DNA of 64,000 bases, taken from Hevea brasiliensis. Lineage: Eukaryota; Streptophyta; Magnoliopsida; Malpighiales; Euphorbiaceae. The stretch covers positions 4,920,298-4,984,297 of the forward strand of contig NC_079500.1 of the NCBI RefSeq assembly GCF_030052815.1, read 5' to 3'. Below are positions 36,601 to 48,600 of this stretch, piece after piece (the first letter of the stretch is position 1; each line of letters begins with the position of its first letter). Below the pieces are notes generated by a model, which was not told the origin of the DNA, searched no databases, and saw only the letters and a list, made by a program, of their open reading frames with translations. A program made the translations under genes and the position numbers.

Positions 36601-39600
36601 GTTACCAAATTGGATCTCAAGTCTCTCAAGTGTGTCTTTCTTGAGTACTCTTGTCTTTAAAAGAGGTATCAATGTTTTTCTCCTACTCTCAATAAATATC
36701 TTGTGCCTGTTGATGTTATATTTTTTGAGTCTACCCTAGTTTTTTCCAAAATCATTTGTGTCTAAGGGTCAGGGGGAGGAAGATGATCTCTTAATATATA
36801 CTAAGTCTAGTCCTCTCCCATCATCTGATCCTTCAGCCTCAGTACTAGTTCGACCTAAACCACCAGTTCATCATGTTTATTCTAGGACCTTTCCTAGGAG
36901 GATGGAAGAGATCCAAGACTCAGACTCCAACACTCTACCGACTTCTTCGTTGAGAGATCCAGTTCCTGCTTTTGATCCTGATTTCGACCTTGATTTACTG
37001 ATTACTCTTCGTAAAGGTAAACGCAAATGCACTTATCCTATTTCATCTTTTGTTTCTTATAATCAGTTGTCTTCTTGTTCTCAGTGTTTCGTTATTTCTT
37101 TAGACTCTATCTATATTCCCAAAACTGTTAGTGAGGCATTATCCCAACCCGACTGGTGTGATGCTATGAGAGAGGAGATGGAGGCTCTAGAAGCTAATGG
37201 TACATGGGACTTGGTATCTCTGCTCACTAGTAAGAAGGTTGTAGGTTGTAAATGGGCGTTCACAGTAAAAGTGAATCCCGATGGATCTGTGGCTCGTTTA
37301 AAAGCTCGTCTTGTGGCAAAAGGATATGCTCAGACCTATGGAGTTGATTACTCTGATACTTTTAACCTATAGCTAAACTTGCCTTTGTTCGCTTGTTCAT
37401 TTCTTTAGCAGCTATGTATGATTGGCCCTTGCACTAGTTGAATATCAAGAATGCGTTTCTTCATGGTAATCTTCAAGAAGAGGTATATATAGAGCAACCA
37501 CCTGGATTTGTTGTTCAAGAGGAGTCGAGCAAAGTTTGCAGGCTTCGTAAATCTCTTTATGGTTTGAAACAAAGTCCCCGAGCTTGGTTTGAAAGATTTA
37601 GTGAGGTGGTACAACAATTTAGTATGCAAAGAGCAATTCCGATCATTTTGTATTTTTTAGGCATTCTGGAAGTAGTCTTATCTTGATCGTGATATATGTT
37701 GATGACATTGTCATTACTGAAAGTAACTCTACTGGCATTTCATCACTAAAGTCTTTTCTTCAAACTCAATTTCAAACAAAAGATTTAGGTTTGTTAAAAT
37801 ATTTTTTGGGCATTGAAGTTTCAAGATGTAAGAAAGGCATATTCCTGTCTCAAAGAAAATATGTTCTTGATTTATTAGCAGAGACTAGAAAATTAGATGC
37901 TAAACCATATAGTGCACCAATGACTCATAACGTTCAGCTTACAGCAGGAGATGGTGAGCTATTTGATGATCCTAAGAGGTATAGAAGATTAGTTGGAAAG
38001 CTAAATTTTCTAACAATGACTCGTTCAAATATTGCTTACTCTATTAGTGTTGTAAGTCAGTTTATATCTTCCCCCACTGTTACTCATCGGGAAGCTTTAG
38101 GGTAGATATTGTGCTATTTAAAAGGTGCTCCAGGTTGAGGGTTTTATATAGCAATAATGGACATTTAAATGTTGAGTGTTTTTAAGATGCAGATTGGACA
38201 GGATCAAAGATTGATAGGATGAGGTTGGTCTTAAGGTTCCATTACCTGCAAATTTATGGTGTGACAATCAAGTAGCTCTCCATATTGTTTCTAATCCTGT
38301 GTATCATGAACGAACTAAACATATTAAGATTGACGGTCACTTTATTTGTGAGAAGATTCAACATAAAATCATTTCAATAAGGCATGTCAAAACAGGAGAG
38401 CAATTGGGAGATATTTTTACAAAAACCCTAAATGGAGCTCGAGTTGACTACATTTGTAGCAAGTTGGGCATGATTAACATCTATGCTTCAACTTGAGGGG
38501 GAGTGTTATGAAATGTCAACTTTGTACATTTATTTGTATCCTTAACTTATAACATAACAGATATGTATTAGCCTAATTATAGGATTACTTTCCTTTTAGT
38601 TAGGATCACAATTGTATAAATATATTGTAATCCTTCTTTGAGAAAGGAGAGAAAATATTTTCACAACAATAAGAAATGAAAAAGATTACCTCAAATAACT
38701 GTCCGCTTGCAATAAGTTTTTCACACAAATCATAGTAAAGGCATCCAGCAAAGAAAACAGAATAGCAGGTCATAGGAACCTATAAAAAGAGCAACAGAAA
38801 TGAACTAATGACCTTACATTTATTAAGTGGTTGAGAAATTAATGAAAGAATCATGGTGATTTCTTGGAAGGATCTTACTCTTGAAATGAGTTCATAAGCA
38901 GCCTGTTTAACATCATCAACTGTGATATCAGATTGAAAAGAAGCTCCATGATCACAAGAGTCGCAGGAAATGCTTGTAAATAAATATGAAAAATTTTGTT
39001 GAAACCCAACTAATAAAGGTGGCGATCCCTTTAGACAATGCATCCAAAAATCAATAGACTTGAATTGTTCACCATATTCCCTTGATAAGCTTATCAGCAA
39101 TTCATCACACACAGGTGTGACACAAAGGGCATGACAAAGCCTTCTACTTTCCCACAACATGGACAAGAACTTCTCCAATGGAACATTTTTTCGTTCAAAT
39201 AATCTAATCATCAGCTTATATATGTCATGGTGAAATTCCATTGAACCCTGTATAGAAAAAATAATTGAGGAAATTAAGCTGAAAAAGCATCAGCAACAAT
39301 AACCAAGATCACTTGGTGAGATCATAGAGATACCTTTATTGATAGTAAATCAACTGTATTATACAACAATGGCAGTGCATTGTCTAACATACCGCCATCC
39401 TCTGGAAATGGAACGCTCAACCATACATTTATCGCTGCTTTGACATCTTGAAGGACTTGCTACTTGAAAAAAAAACCAAGAGAAATTTAGTAAAACCGGA
39501 CAGCTTCATTTTCCTTCATAGATAAACTTATTAACTAAGCACATAAAACCCTTGACCATTAAATAGTAAATCTGAAGACTAGCCTTGTATGATAAAAACC

Positions 39601-42600
39601 TTTGAGTTTGGTTCAGCTTCCTGGGTACATAATGCACGTAAGCAATATGCCACAGCTAACTGAAGACAAGTTGGACTTCGGTTGGTAGATTTTTCATCAT
39701 TCTGCTTCAGTGGCTATCTTAAGTAAGTCACATGCCCAACTCCATATAGAGCAAAGAATTTAATAACGAATGTTCAATAACAAGCAAAATGTGACATAAA
39801 AAAAAACATGCTGTAGCCACTGTGGTCAAATAACTCACAATTATAGATATTGCTTCAGACAAACATCGAATACAGTCTGTCAAACCTTCATGCCCACTGG
39901 TCCTCAATGACCGCCCTTTTTTTAGTAAAATTCTTGATCTCTCTAAATAACAATCTTGTGTGAAGTAAAAATCTTGCAAGAGGATATCTATTATTTTAAT
40001 TTGCATTCTCTGGCACAATTCAGGGTACATGGTGTCCATTTCTTCATATGCAAGAAGCTCCTAAACAAATTTGACAAAAAAAAATGTTGGGAAAAAGAAA
40101 GGTAAGAGTAAAATCTAACAGTCACAAGTATGGACAAACAACACAAACTGTAATACAAAATGCAGAAAGACAGAATAATCAATCAAAAGATGACATCACA
40201 AAGGGCCAAACCTGCTGTAAAATTTTGCCAATTGCCCTCTTTGACAATTTTGCAGAGGATGACAACAAATAATATAAGGTTGGACTATCATCCACATCCA
40301 AGTTCTTATTACGTTTGCATTCTATCTGAAAATGAAATAAAAATCAGACTGCCAATAAGCCAAATATGTCGAAGACAGTTTACGGCATTCAAATGTTACC
40401 TTCACCCATTGTTTCACCAAAGGCATAGGACCTGGCAGCCTTGTAAATAAACATTCAGCAACTGACCAATTTTCAAGACTATTTACAATTATCTTTTTCA
40501 CTTTAAGACTGCCACATTGAGAGAGAACATCCAAAAGAAATGCATTTCGCATACATGCCTCCATAACAAAATCTAGAATATATTCTTCTGAAACATCACC
40601 AATGCCTTGTTTACTGGAATTGTTCACAAACATTTGACAAAGAAGCGCAACACAAGTCCAGGAAGCTCTACATGATAATTTTAATGCCTTTGAAGCCTGA
40701 AAAGATAATTAAAAAAAGGTCTTGAATACCTAAATATTATTCTTCAAAAAAAAAAAAAAAAAAGAAGTATACATAAATATTAAACAGAGCAGAAAACTAA
40801 AATTCAAGTCTGGGCATGCATAGAATTAACAACATACATGATCCTTTTCCCTCCACTGATCCAATTTATAATGTCTGCCTCTTAAATAATAGCACAGTAG
40901 GCCCACTTTTTTACTGTACCCTACACATCGCCTTCATAAACATCTTTCAAACTTGGAATTAAAAAGCAACCTCAAAAGGCACAGTGGCATTATTTGGAAG
41001 CTAATATGATCCTATTTTCCAATTTCCATCCTAAATGCTTTTCTTAATAAAGGAAATTTAAATTAGATCCAAAACTAGCGCTGTTATATAAAATTATGAA
41101 CCAGAAAAGACATTTTTGTCACATAGAAAGGAATCATATTAACATCAAATGCTTTTCAAGTCAGAAGCCGTATCTTTATAATTTTTTTAAAGTACCTCAT
41201 TTACATCCTTATTTCTGTATAAATGTACACCAAGATTGTAAAGAGAGGCAAATATATATTTCAGCCCCTGGGGTTGAATCCATTTGCTGGCTATGATGTG
41301 CTTCATTAGATGCACACTCCTCTGAAATAAGAAACGAAAAGCCAATTAGCAGTATTTAAAATTTGAAGCAAACTGCATATCTCAATTATTATGGAACTAG
41401 AATGGCAACCTGGAATTGAAGCTTTGTCCTGATGGAGAGAGTAAAAGCAGCAACAGCAACACTAAGTATTGTCTTGTTTTCATTAATTTCATCTCCCTCT
41501 CTTTCAGATGCTGTACTGCAACTTATATAGGCGAATGTCAGAAAATGCTCAATGCTTAGGGACATAGGTGACCAGAAATTTGTATCTAATCAAGTTCCAG
41601 TCTCAAACATAAGTAAGACTGATAACAAATTCAACTCATGGCCTGCACATAGTTCAGAATTTAAATTTCCAGGACTGTCCAGCCAAAGTATAACAAAAAA
41701 AAACAAAAAAGTAAAAACAGTTTTTAAAAAGTAGAAACAATTGTTCTTCCAAAAAAAAGAGATATCTTCCAACCAAAGAGATTTAAGCTGTATATGCAAT
41801 TATAAATTTTATTTATTTCACTAAACTCTACCACATGTCATGCTTATTGCTTCAGGACTCAATCTTTGAACAGGCACAAGAGATTGTACTTACAACCCAG
41901 AAAGAAACAAACTCAACTCAACTCAACTAAGCCTTTATCCCAAAAATTTGGGGTCGGCTATATAGATTCGCTTTCTCCGCTCTAAACGATTTTGGGTTAA
42001 ATCCTCAGAAATGTGTAATGCTTCTAGGTCATGTTGTACTACTCTCCTCCAAGTCAATTTAGGTCTACCCCTTTTTTTCTTTCTATCCTCTAACCTAATG
42101 TGCTCTACTTGTCTAACTGGAACCTCCGTATTTCTACGCTTCACATGACCAAACCACCTCAATCTCCCTTCTCTTAACTTATCTTCAATTGGCACCACTC
42201 CTACCTTTTCTCTAATACTCTCATTACGGACTTTATCTAATCTGGTATGGCCGCTCATTCACCTTAACATTCTGTAACTCTTATCTTAGATGCACATAAC
42301 TCTTTCAGTGCCCAACACTCACTACCATATAACATAGCCAGTCGTATAGTTGTACGGTAAAATTTTCCTTTCAACTTATTGGGAATCTTACGATCACATA
42401 AAACTCACGTGGCACGTCTCCACTTCAACCATCCGGCTTTAATCCTATGACTAACATCTTCCTCACATCCTCCATCTACTTGAAGGACTGAGCCTAGATA
42501 TTTAAAGTGATTATTTTGGGACAGTACCACTCCATTCAAACTAACTCCTTCCCTATCACTAGTTTGGCCTTCACTGAACTTGCAATGCATGTATTCTGTC

Positions 42601-45600
42601 TTCGTTCTACTTAACTTAAAACCCTTTGACTCTAGAGCACTTCTCCAAAGCTCTAGCTTTTTATTGACTCCTTCTCGTGTCTCATCTATCAGAACAATAT
42701 CATCCGCAAACATCATGCACCAATGAATACTCTCTTGTATATGTTTCGTCAATTCGTCTAAAACTAATGTAAAAAGGTAAGGGCTTGTGGCTGATCCTTG
42801 GTGTAATCCAATTGAGATTGGAAAATCTCTTGTGTCCCCTCCCACCGTGCGCACAATAATAGTTGCTTCTTCATACATATTTTTCAACACTTGTATGTAC
42901 CTAATAGATACCCTCTTTTGTTCTAACAGATTCCATAAGACATCTCTTAGAACACTATTGTAGAAAGAGATGATTCTCATATATTTCAATTAATCTGTAC
43001 ATGGGTATTTATATACAATTGATTCCTATAATTGTGTTATACTAATTAGGAAGAAATCCTAAATAAGAAATCCTAAATAGGAATACAGAATACAGAATAT
43101 ACACAGAAATAATATAATGATTGACTTTCCATAACACTCCCCCTCAAGTTGGAGCATAGATGTTAATCATGCCCAACTTGTTACAAATGTAGTCAATTCT
43201 AGCTCCATTCAGAGCTTTTGTGAAAATATCTCCTAACTGCTCTCCAGTTTTGATATGTCCTGTTGAGATGATCTGTTGTTGAATCTTTTCACGAACAAAG
43301 TGACAATCAATCTCAATATGTTTGGTTCGCTCATGAAATACCGGATTAGAAGCAATATGGAGAGCAGCTTGATTATCACACCACAATTTCGCAGGCAGGG
43401 GGGTCTTAAAACCTGTCTCATCTAGTAATTGAAATATCCACATTACCTCACATACTGATTGTGCCATGGCTCTGTATTCGGATTTAGCACTAGATCGAGA
43501 AACTACACTCTACTTCTTGCTTTTCCAAGACACCAAATTTCCTCCAACAAAAATGCAATATCCAGTAGTTGACCTCCTATCAACCTTATATCCAGCCCAG
43601 TCGGCATCTGAAAAACATTCAACATTCAAATGCCCATGATTACCATATAACAAACCTCTTCCTGGAGCTCCCTTCAGATAGCACAAGATTTGTCCCAAGG
43701 CTTCCCAATGAGCAACAGTTGGCGAAGACATAAACTGACTTACCACACTAACGGCATAAGCAATGTCAGGACGAGTGACAGTAAGGTAGTTCAATTTTCC
43801 TACCAATCTCCTGTATCTCTCTGGATCTTCAAACAACTCACTATCCCCTGCTAACAGTTGTAAATTTGGAGTCATTGGTGCACTACAAGGCTTAGCACCT
43901 AATTTTCCTGTCTCTGTCAATAAATCAAGGACACATTTTCTTTGAGACAAGAAAATACCCTTCTTACTTCTCATAACTTCAATACCCAAAAAATACTTTA
44001 ATAATCCCAAGTCTTTGGTCTGAAACTGGGTTTGGAGGAAGGTTTTAAGAGATAAAATACCTGCAGAGTCACTCCCAGTGATGATAATTCCATCCACATA
44101 GACTACCAGAAGAATTAGACCAGCCTCAGATTGCTTATAAAATACTGAGTGATCACACTTACTCTTTTGCATACCAAATTCCTGTACTAGTTCACTGAAT
44201 CTCCCAAACCAGGCCCTAGGAATTTGTTTCAAGCCATAAAGAGACTTCCGAAGCCTACAAACTTTACCCAACTCCCCCTGAGCAACAAACCCAGGTGGTT
44301 GCTCCATATACACCTCCTCCTGAAGATCACCATGAAGAAAGGCATTCTTGATATCCAATTGGTGCAGGGGCCAATCATATGTAGCTACTAAAGAGATAAA
44401 CAAGCGAACAGAAGTAAGTTTAGCTACAGGAGAAAAAGTGTCAGAGTAATCAACCCCATATGTCTGAGCATATCCTTTTGCTACAAGGCGTGCTTTTAAT
44501 CTAGCCACAGAACCATCAGGATTTAACTTTATCAGAATACCCATTTGCAACCAATAGCTTTCTTACCGGTGGGCAAAGGCAACAGCTCCCATGTACCATT
44601 AGCATCTAAAGCCTCCATTTCCTCTTTCATAGCAACACACCGGCCAGATGAGACAAAGGCCTCACCAACAGTATTAGGGATGGGAATAGAGTCTAAAGAA
44701 GTAACAAAACACCGAGAACAAGAAGACAATTGATTATAAGAAACAAAAGAAGAGATAGGGTAAGTACATGAACGTTTACCTTTACGAAGAGCAATGGATA
44801 AGTCTGGATCAGAATCATGATCAGTATGAGGTACAGGATCTCCCAACGAAGTAGCTGGTGGAGGATCTGAGTCAGGAATCTCCAATCTCCTGGAATAAAC
44901 ATGAACAACGGGAGGCCGAGTAGGTCTAGAGACGGAAGAAATAGGCTGTGAGAGAGGACTAGACATTGGTTGGACAGTATATATTAAGATATCATCTTCC
45001 TCCCCCTGACTCTCATACACAGATGATTGAGAAAAAAATGGAGTGGACTCAAAAAATGTGACATCTGCAGAAACAAGATAACGATTAAGAGTAGGAGAGA
45101 AACAACGGTACCCTTTATGAATCCGGGAGTACCCAAGGAAGACACATTTGAGAGACTTTGGATCCAATTTAGTAACCTGCGGACGAACATCACGTACAAA
45201 ACAAGTACAACAAAAAATACGGGGTTCAACGGGAAACAAAGATTTTGTAGGCTTCGGAAGTCTCTTTATGGCTTGAAACAAAGTCCTAGGACCTGGTTTG
45301 GGAGATTCAGTGAAGCAGTAGAGGAATTTGGTATGCAAAAGAGTAAGTGTGATCACTCAGTAGGTGGATCTTTAGTAAGGTGATCATCCTTATCAATGCT
45401 ACGCAAATAGACCCTAACAGTCTTACTCCACTCCAGATAATTCGAACCATTAAGTTTGTGTTCCGTGATCTTAGTCATCATCGGAATCACATCAGAAATA
45501 ACATTCTTATTGTCTGCCATTTGTTGAGACAAAGAAAACTAACCGAAACGCTAATCCAAAGTCTTGTGACAACAAAATAATCCAAAATCACAAATCAAGC

Positions 45601-48600
45601 AAATACCGAAATAGGATCTGAGAGCCAAACCTCAGAAGTCCTTTAATGGTGTACTGGATCAGGCAACAGCACACAGTGGTGGAATGAGGGGATTGAGGCG
45701 ACGATGGCAATGTTGATCGGAGTCGAAACGGCCGGTCGGCTGCCAAGGTCTCTCCTTAGCTGGGTGGTGAGAGCAAATAATCACCCTAGATAGATGACCT
45801 GCTCTGATACCATGTAGAAAGAGATGATTCTCATATATTTCAATTAATCTGTACATGGGTATTTATATATAATTGATTCCTATAATTGTGTTATACTAAA
45901 TAGGAAGAAATCCTAAATAAGAAATCCTAAATAGGAATACAAAATACAGAATATACACAGAAATAATATAATGATTGACTTTCCATAACAACTATCATAA
46001 GCCTTCTCCAAATCAATAAAAACTATGTGCAGATCTTTCTTCACATCTCTATATTTCTCCATCAAGCTTCTAATGAGAAAAATTGCTTCCATAGTTGAAC
46101 GACCGGGCATGAAACCAAATTGATTGAGAGAGATAGAAGTATCATGACGTAGTCGATGCTCCACAACTCTCTCCCACAACTTCATAGTATGGCTTATGAG
46201 TTTAATTCCCCTATAGTTTAAGCAACTCTGTATGTCTCCCTTATTTTTAAAAATAGGTACTAAGATACTTCTCCATTCATCAGGCATTTTCTTTGAGTTT
46301 AGAATTTTATTAAATAATTTAATTAACCATGTCACTCCCATATCTCCCAAATATTTCCACACTTCAATTGGTATTTCATCGGGTCCACAGGCTTTACCCA
46401 CTTTCATTCTCTTAAGTGCTTCCTTTACTTCTAAAGATCTAATCCTTCTAGTATAATTCACATTCTTTTCTATTGTTCTATAATCTATATTCACACTATT
46501 ACCATTTTGACTATTATTAAAGAGATCATTAAAATAATTTCTCCATCTTTCTTTAATGTCCTCATCTTTCATCAACACTTTTCCTTCTTTATCCTTAATG
46601 CACCTAACTTGATTGAAATCTTGACATTTCCTTTCTCTCCTCCTTGCTAATCTATAAATATCTTTCTCCCCTTCTTTAGTTCCAAGTTTCTCATATAACT
46701 TTTCAAAGGCATGTGCTCTTGCTTGACTAACTGTCTTTTTTGCTTCTTTTTTTGCTATATTGTACTGTTCATATGCCTCATTATTATCACATTTAGGTAA
46801 TTTCTTATACCATTCCCTTTTTCTCTTCACTGCCTTTTGTACTTCCTCATTCCACCACCATATCTCTTTTGAGGGTGGTCCATGTCCTTTAGACTCTCCA
46901 AGTACTTTTCTAGCTACTTCTCTAATCTTTGATGCCATCTGTATCCACATATCATTGGCCTCTATATCCAGCTTCCATACTTCGGACTCGAGAAGCTCAT
47001 TTTTTAACTTCACTTGCTCTACTCCCTTGAACTCCCACCACTTTGTTCGAGCTACACTATTTCTTCTGACCTAACTTGAATTGTTCCTAAACTTGACATC
47101 CAAGACCACCAACCGATGTTGACTTGTTAAAGCCTCTCCTGGAATGACCTTGCAATCCTTGCATAAAGCTCTATTTGTCTTCCTGATTAAGAGAAAGTCG
47201 ATTTGGCTTCTATGTTGCCCACTTTTGAAAGTCACTAAATGTGACTCTCTTTTTATAAAGTAGGTATTTGCTAGCATTAGGTCGTATGCCATAGCAAAAT
47301 CCAAGATGCTTTTTCCCCCCTAATTTCGACTTCCAAAACCAAAATCTCCATGAACATTCTCATAACCTTGTCTATCACTTCCTACATGTCCATTCAAATC
47401 TCCACCAATGAAAACATTCTCTTCATTTGGTATGCTTTGTATTAAATCATCTATATCTTCCCAAAACCTTTGTTTACTCTCGCTGTCTAGTCCTATTTGT
47501 AGGGCATAAGCATTAACTATATTTATTGTTTCTCCTTCTAGTACTAGCTTTACTAGTATAATTCTATCTCCTACTATTTTCACAGCTATTACTGCGTCTT
47601 TCAATGTCTTGTCTATGATTATGCCTACTCCGTTCTTATTTCTCTCATTTCCGGTAAACCACAGTTTGTACCCTGAATTACCCACTTCCTTACTTTTCTA
47701 TCCTACCCATTTAATCTCCTGAATGCAAGCAATATTCACCATTCTCCTTTCCAAAGTATCCACAAGCTCCATTAATTTTCCTATAAGTGATCCAACATTC
47801 CAAGTACCAGCCCTGATCCTCCTCCTAACCTGCTCCTTCCTAATTGGTCTCTTTCTATGATATCTTCAATTGTTTTCTATGTCTATCTTATGTTCTGTTC
47901 CACTATCTGTTCTACCATCTGTCCTATGGACTAACTTCTTTACCCACACCTGTCCATGATGTGGGAACCCTTGCTCACTTAGCACCATACCAGGGCGCCG
48001 GCATGGCGCGTCGCTTTCGGTGAACGCCCTACACCCTTGCATATTTCTCACTACACCCGGGCTTCGATGTAGCGCGTCGTTAGTAGAGGACGCCCCAAGG
48101 TTTATATCATTTGAATCTATATCATAAGATGTGACGAAATTTTTACGCTGGTTGTCACCTACCGCAACCCTCCTCCTTTATCCGGGCTTGGGACCGGCTA
48201 AGTGCAAACACTAAATTAAATATAATACTCTTTAATTACGCTATTTAATAGCAAAAAATTTTAAAATGAAATACACAATTTTTAGCACGACTAATCAAAG
48301 CAAAACAAAGAAAGCATCAAATTTATCATAGTTGACTTACCTGTGAAAAAATAGGAAAACATCAAAAAATTGGTCAAATGCTTCTTGGATGCTAAACAGG
48401 AATGTAGAAACAGAAGCAACATCACTTTCAGCAACTATTTGTTTCTTCTCCATGTTTACTAGTTCAGCAAGTGGCTGACACAAGAACTCCAATGCATTTA
48501 AGTAGCCCAGGAAATAAACCCTTTTATCCTTCTGTGTGCAAGCTAAAGCTATTCCATAATGAGAATCTGACTGAGAACATAATAGACAGTGAGACCGCTT

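Larger units (their letters stand above)
33768..38668 (+). mobile_element. Ty1/copia retrotransposon in a separase intron, decayed
   Basis: The 165-bp LTRs at 33768-33932 and 38504-38668 start TGTTATG and end CACAACA. They are flanked by the 5-bp target duplication ATAAG (33763-33767 and 38669-38673). The primer site TGGTATCGGAGCC follows the left LTR, and a GAGGGGGAG purine tract precedes the right one. I count 12 differences between the LTRs (about 7%), so the insertion is old. It lies antisense to separase, in the intron between exons 38774-38689 and 33626-33361. Several stops and frameshifts break the polyprotein. Confidence 0.92.
42959..45990 (-). mobile_element. Rearranged, internally deleted Ty1/copia nested in the LINE
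   Basis: The 178-bp LTRs at 42959-43136 and 45813-45990 are flanked by ACTAT (42954-42958 and 45991-45995). The primer site, reverse-complemented TGGTATCAGAGC, is at about 45801-45812; the purine tract lies next to 43137. I count 3 differences between the LTRs (about 1.7%), so it is much younger than the 33.8 kb copia. At 3.03 kb it is far shorter than a full element: only the start of gag, the end of integrase, reverse transcriptase and RNase H remain. Confidence 0.92.
41910..48215 (-). mobile_element. RTE-type LINE in a separase intron, split by a copia insertion
   Basis: The 3' end carries a (TTGAG)n tail (41910-41928 on the plus strand as CTCAACTCAACTCAACT), preceded by ACCCCAAATTTTTGGGATAAAG. 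These are hallmarks of the plant RTE LINE group. The 5' part has a GC-richer leader (47990-48200). The element is in the same orientation as separase, in the intron between exons 48825-48345 and 41515-41412. The 5' boundary is approximate and I found no clear target duplication. A copia element occupies 42959-45990 within it. Confidence 0.85.

Noticed and set aside
41096..41734. Plus-strand frames within separase
   Set aside because: Antisense to separase exons and introns, without domain features.
47866..48051. Small minus-strand frame in the LINE leader
   Set aside because: GC-rich 5' leader of the LINE; no RNA-binding ORF1 motif such as a CCHC knuckle was seen, so no protein is claimed.
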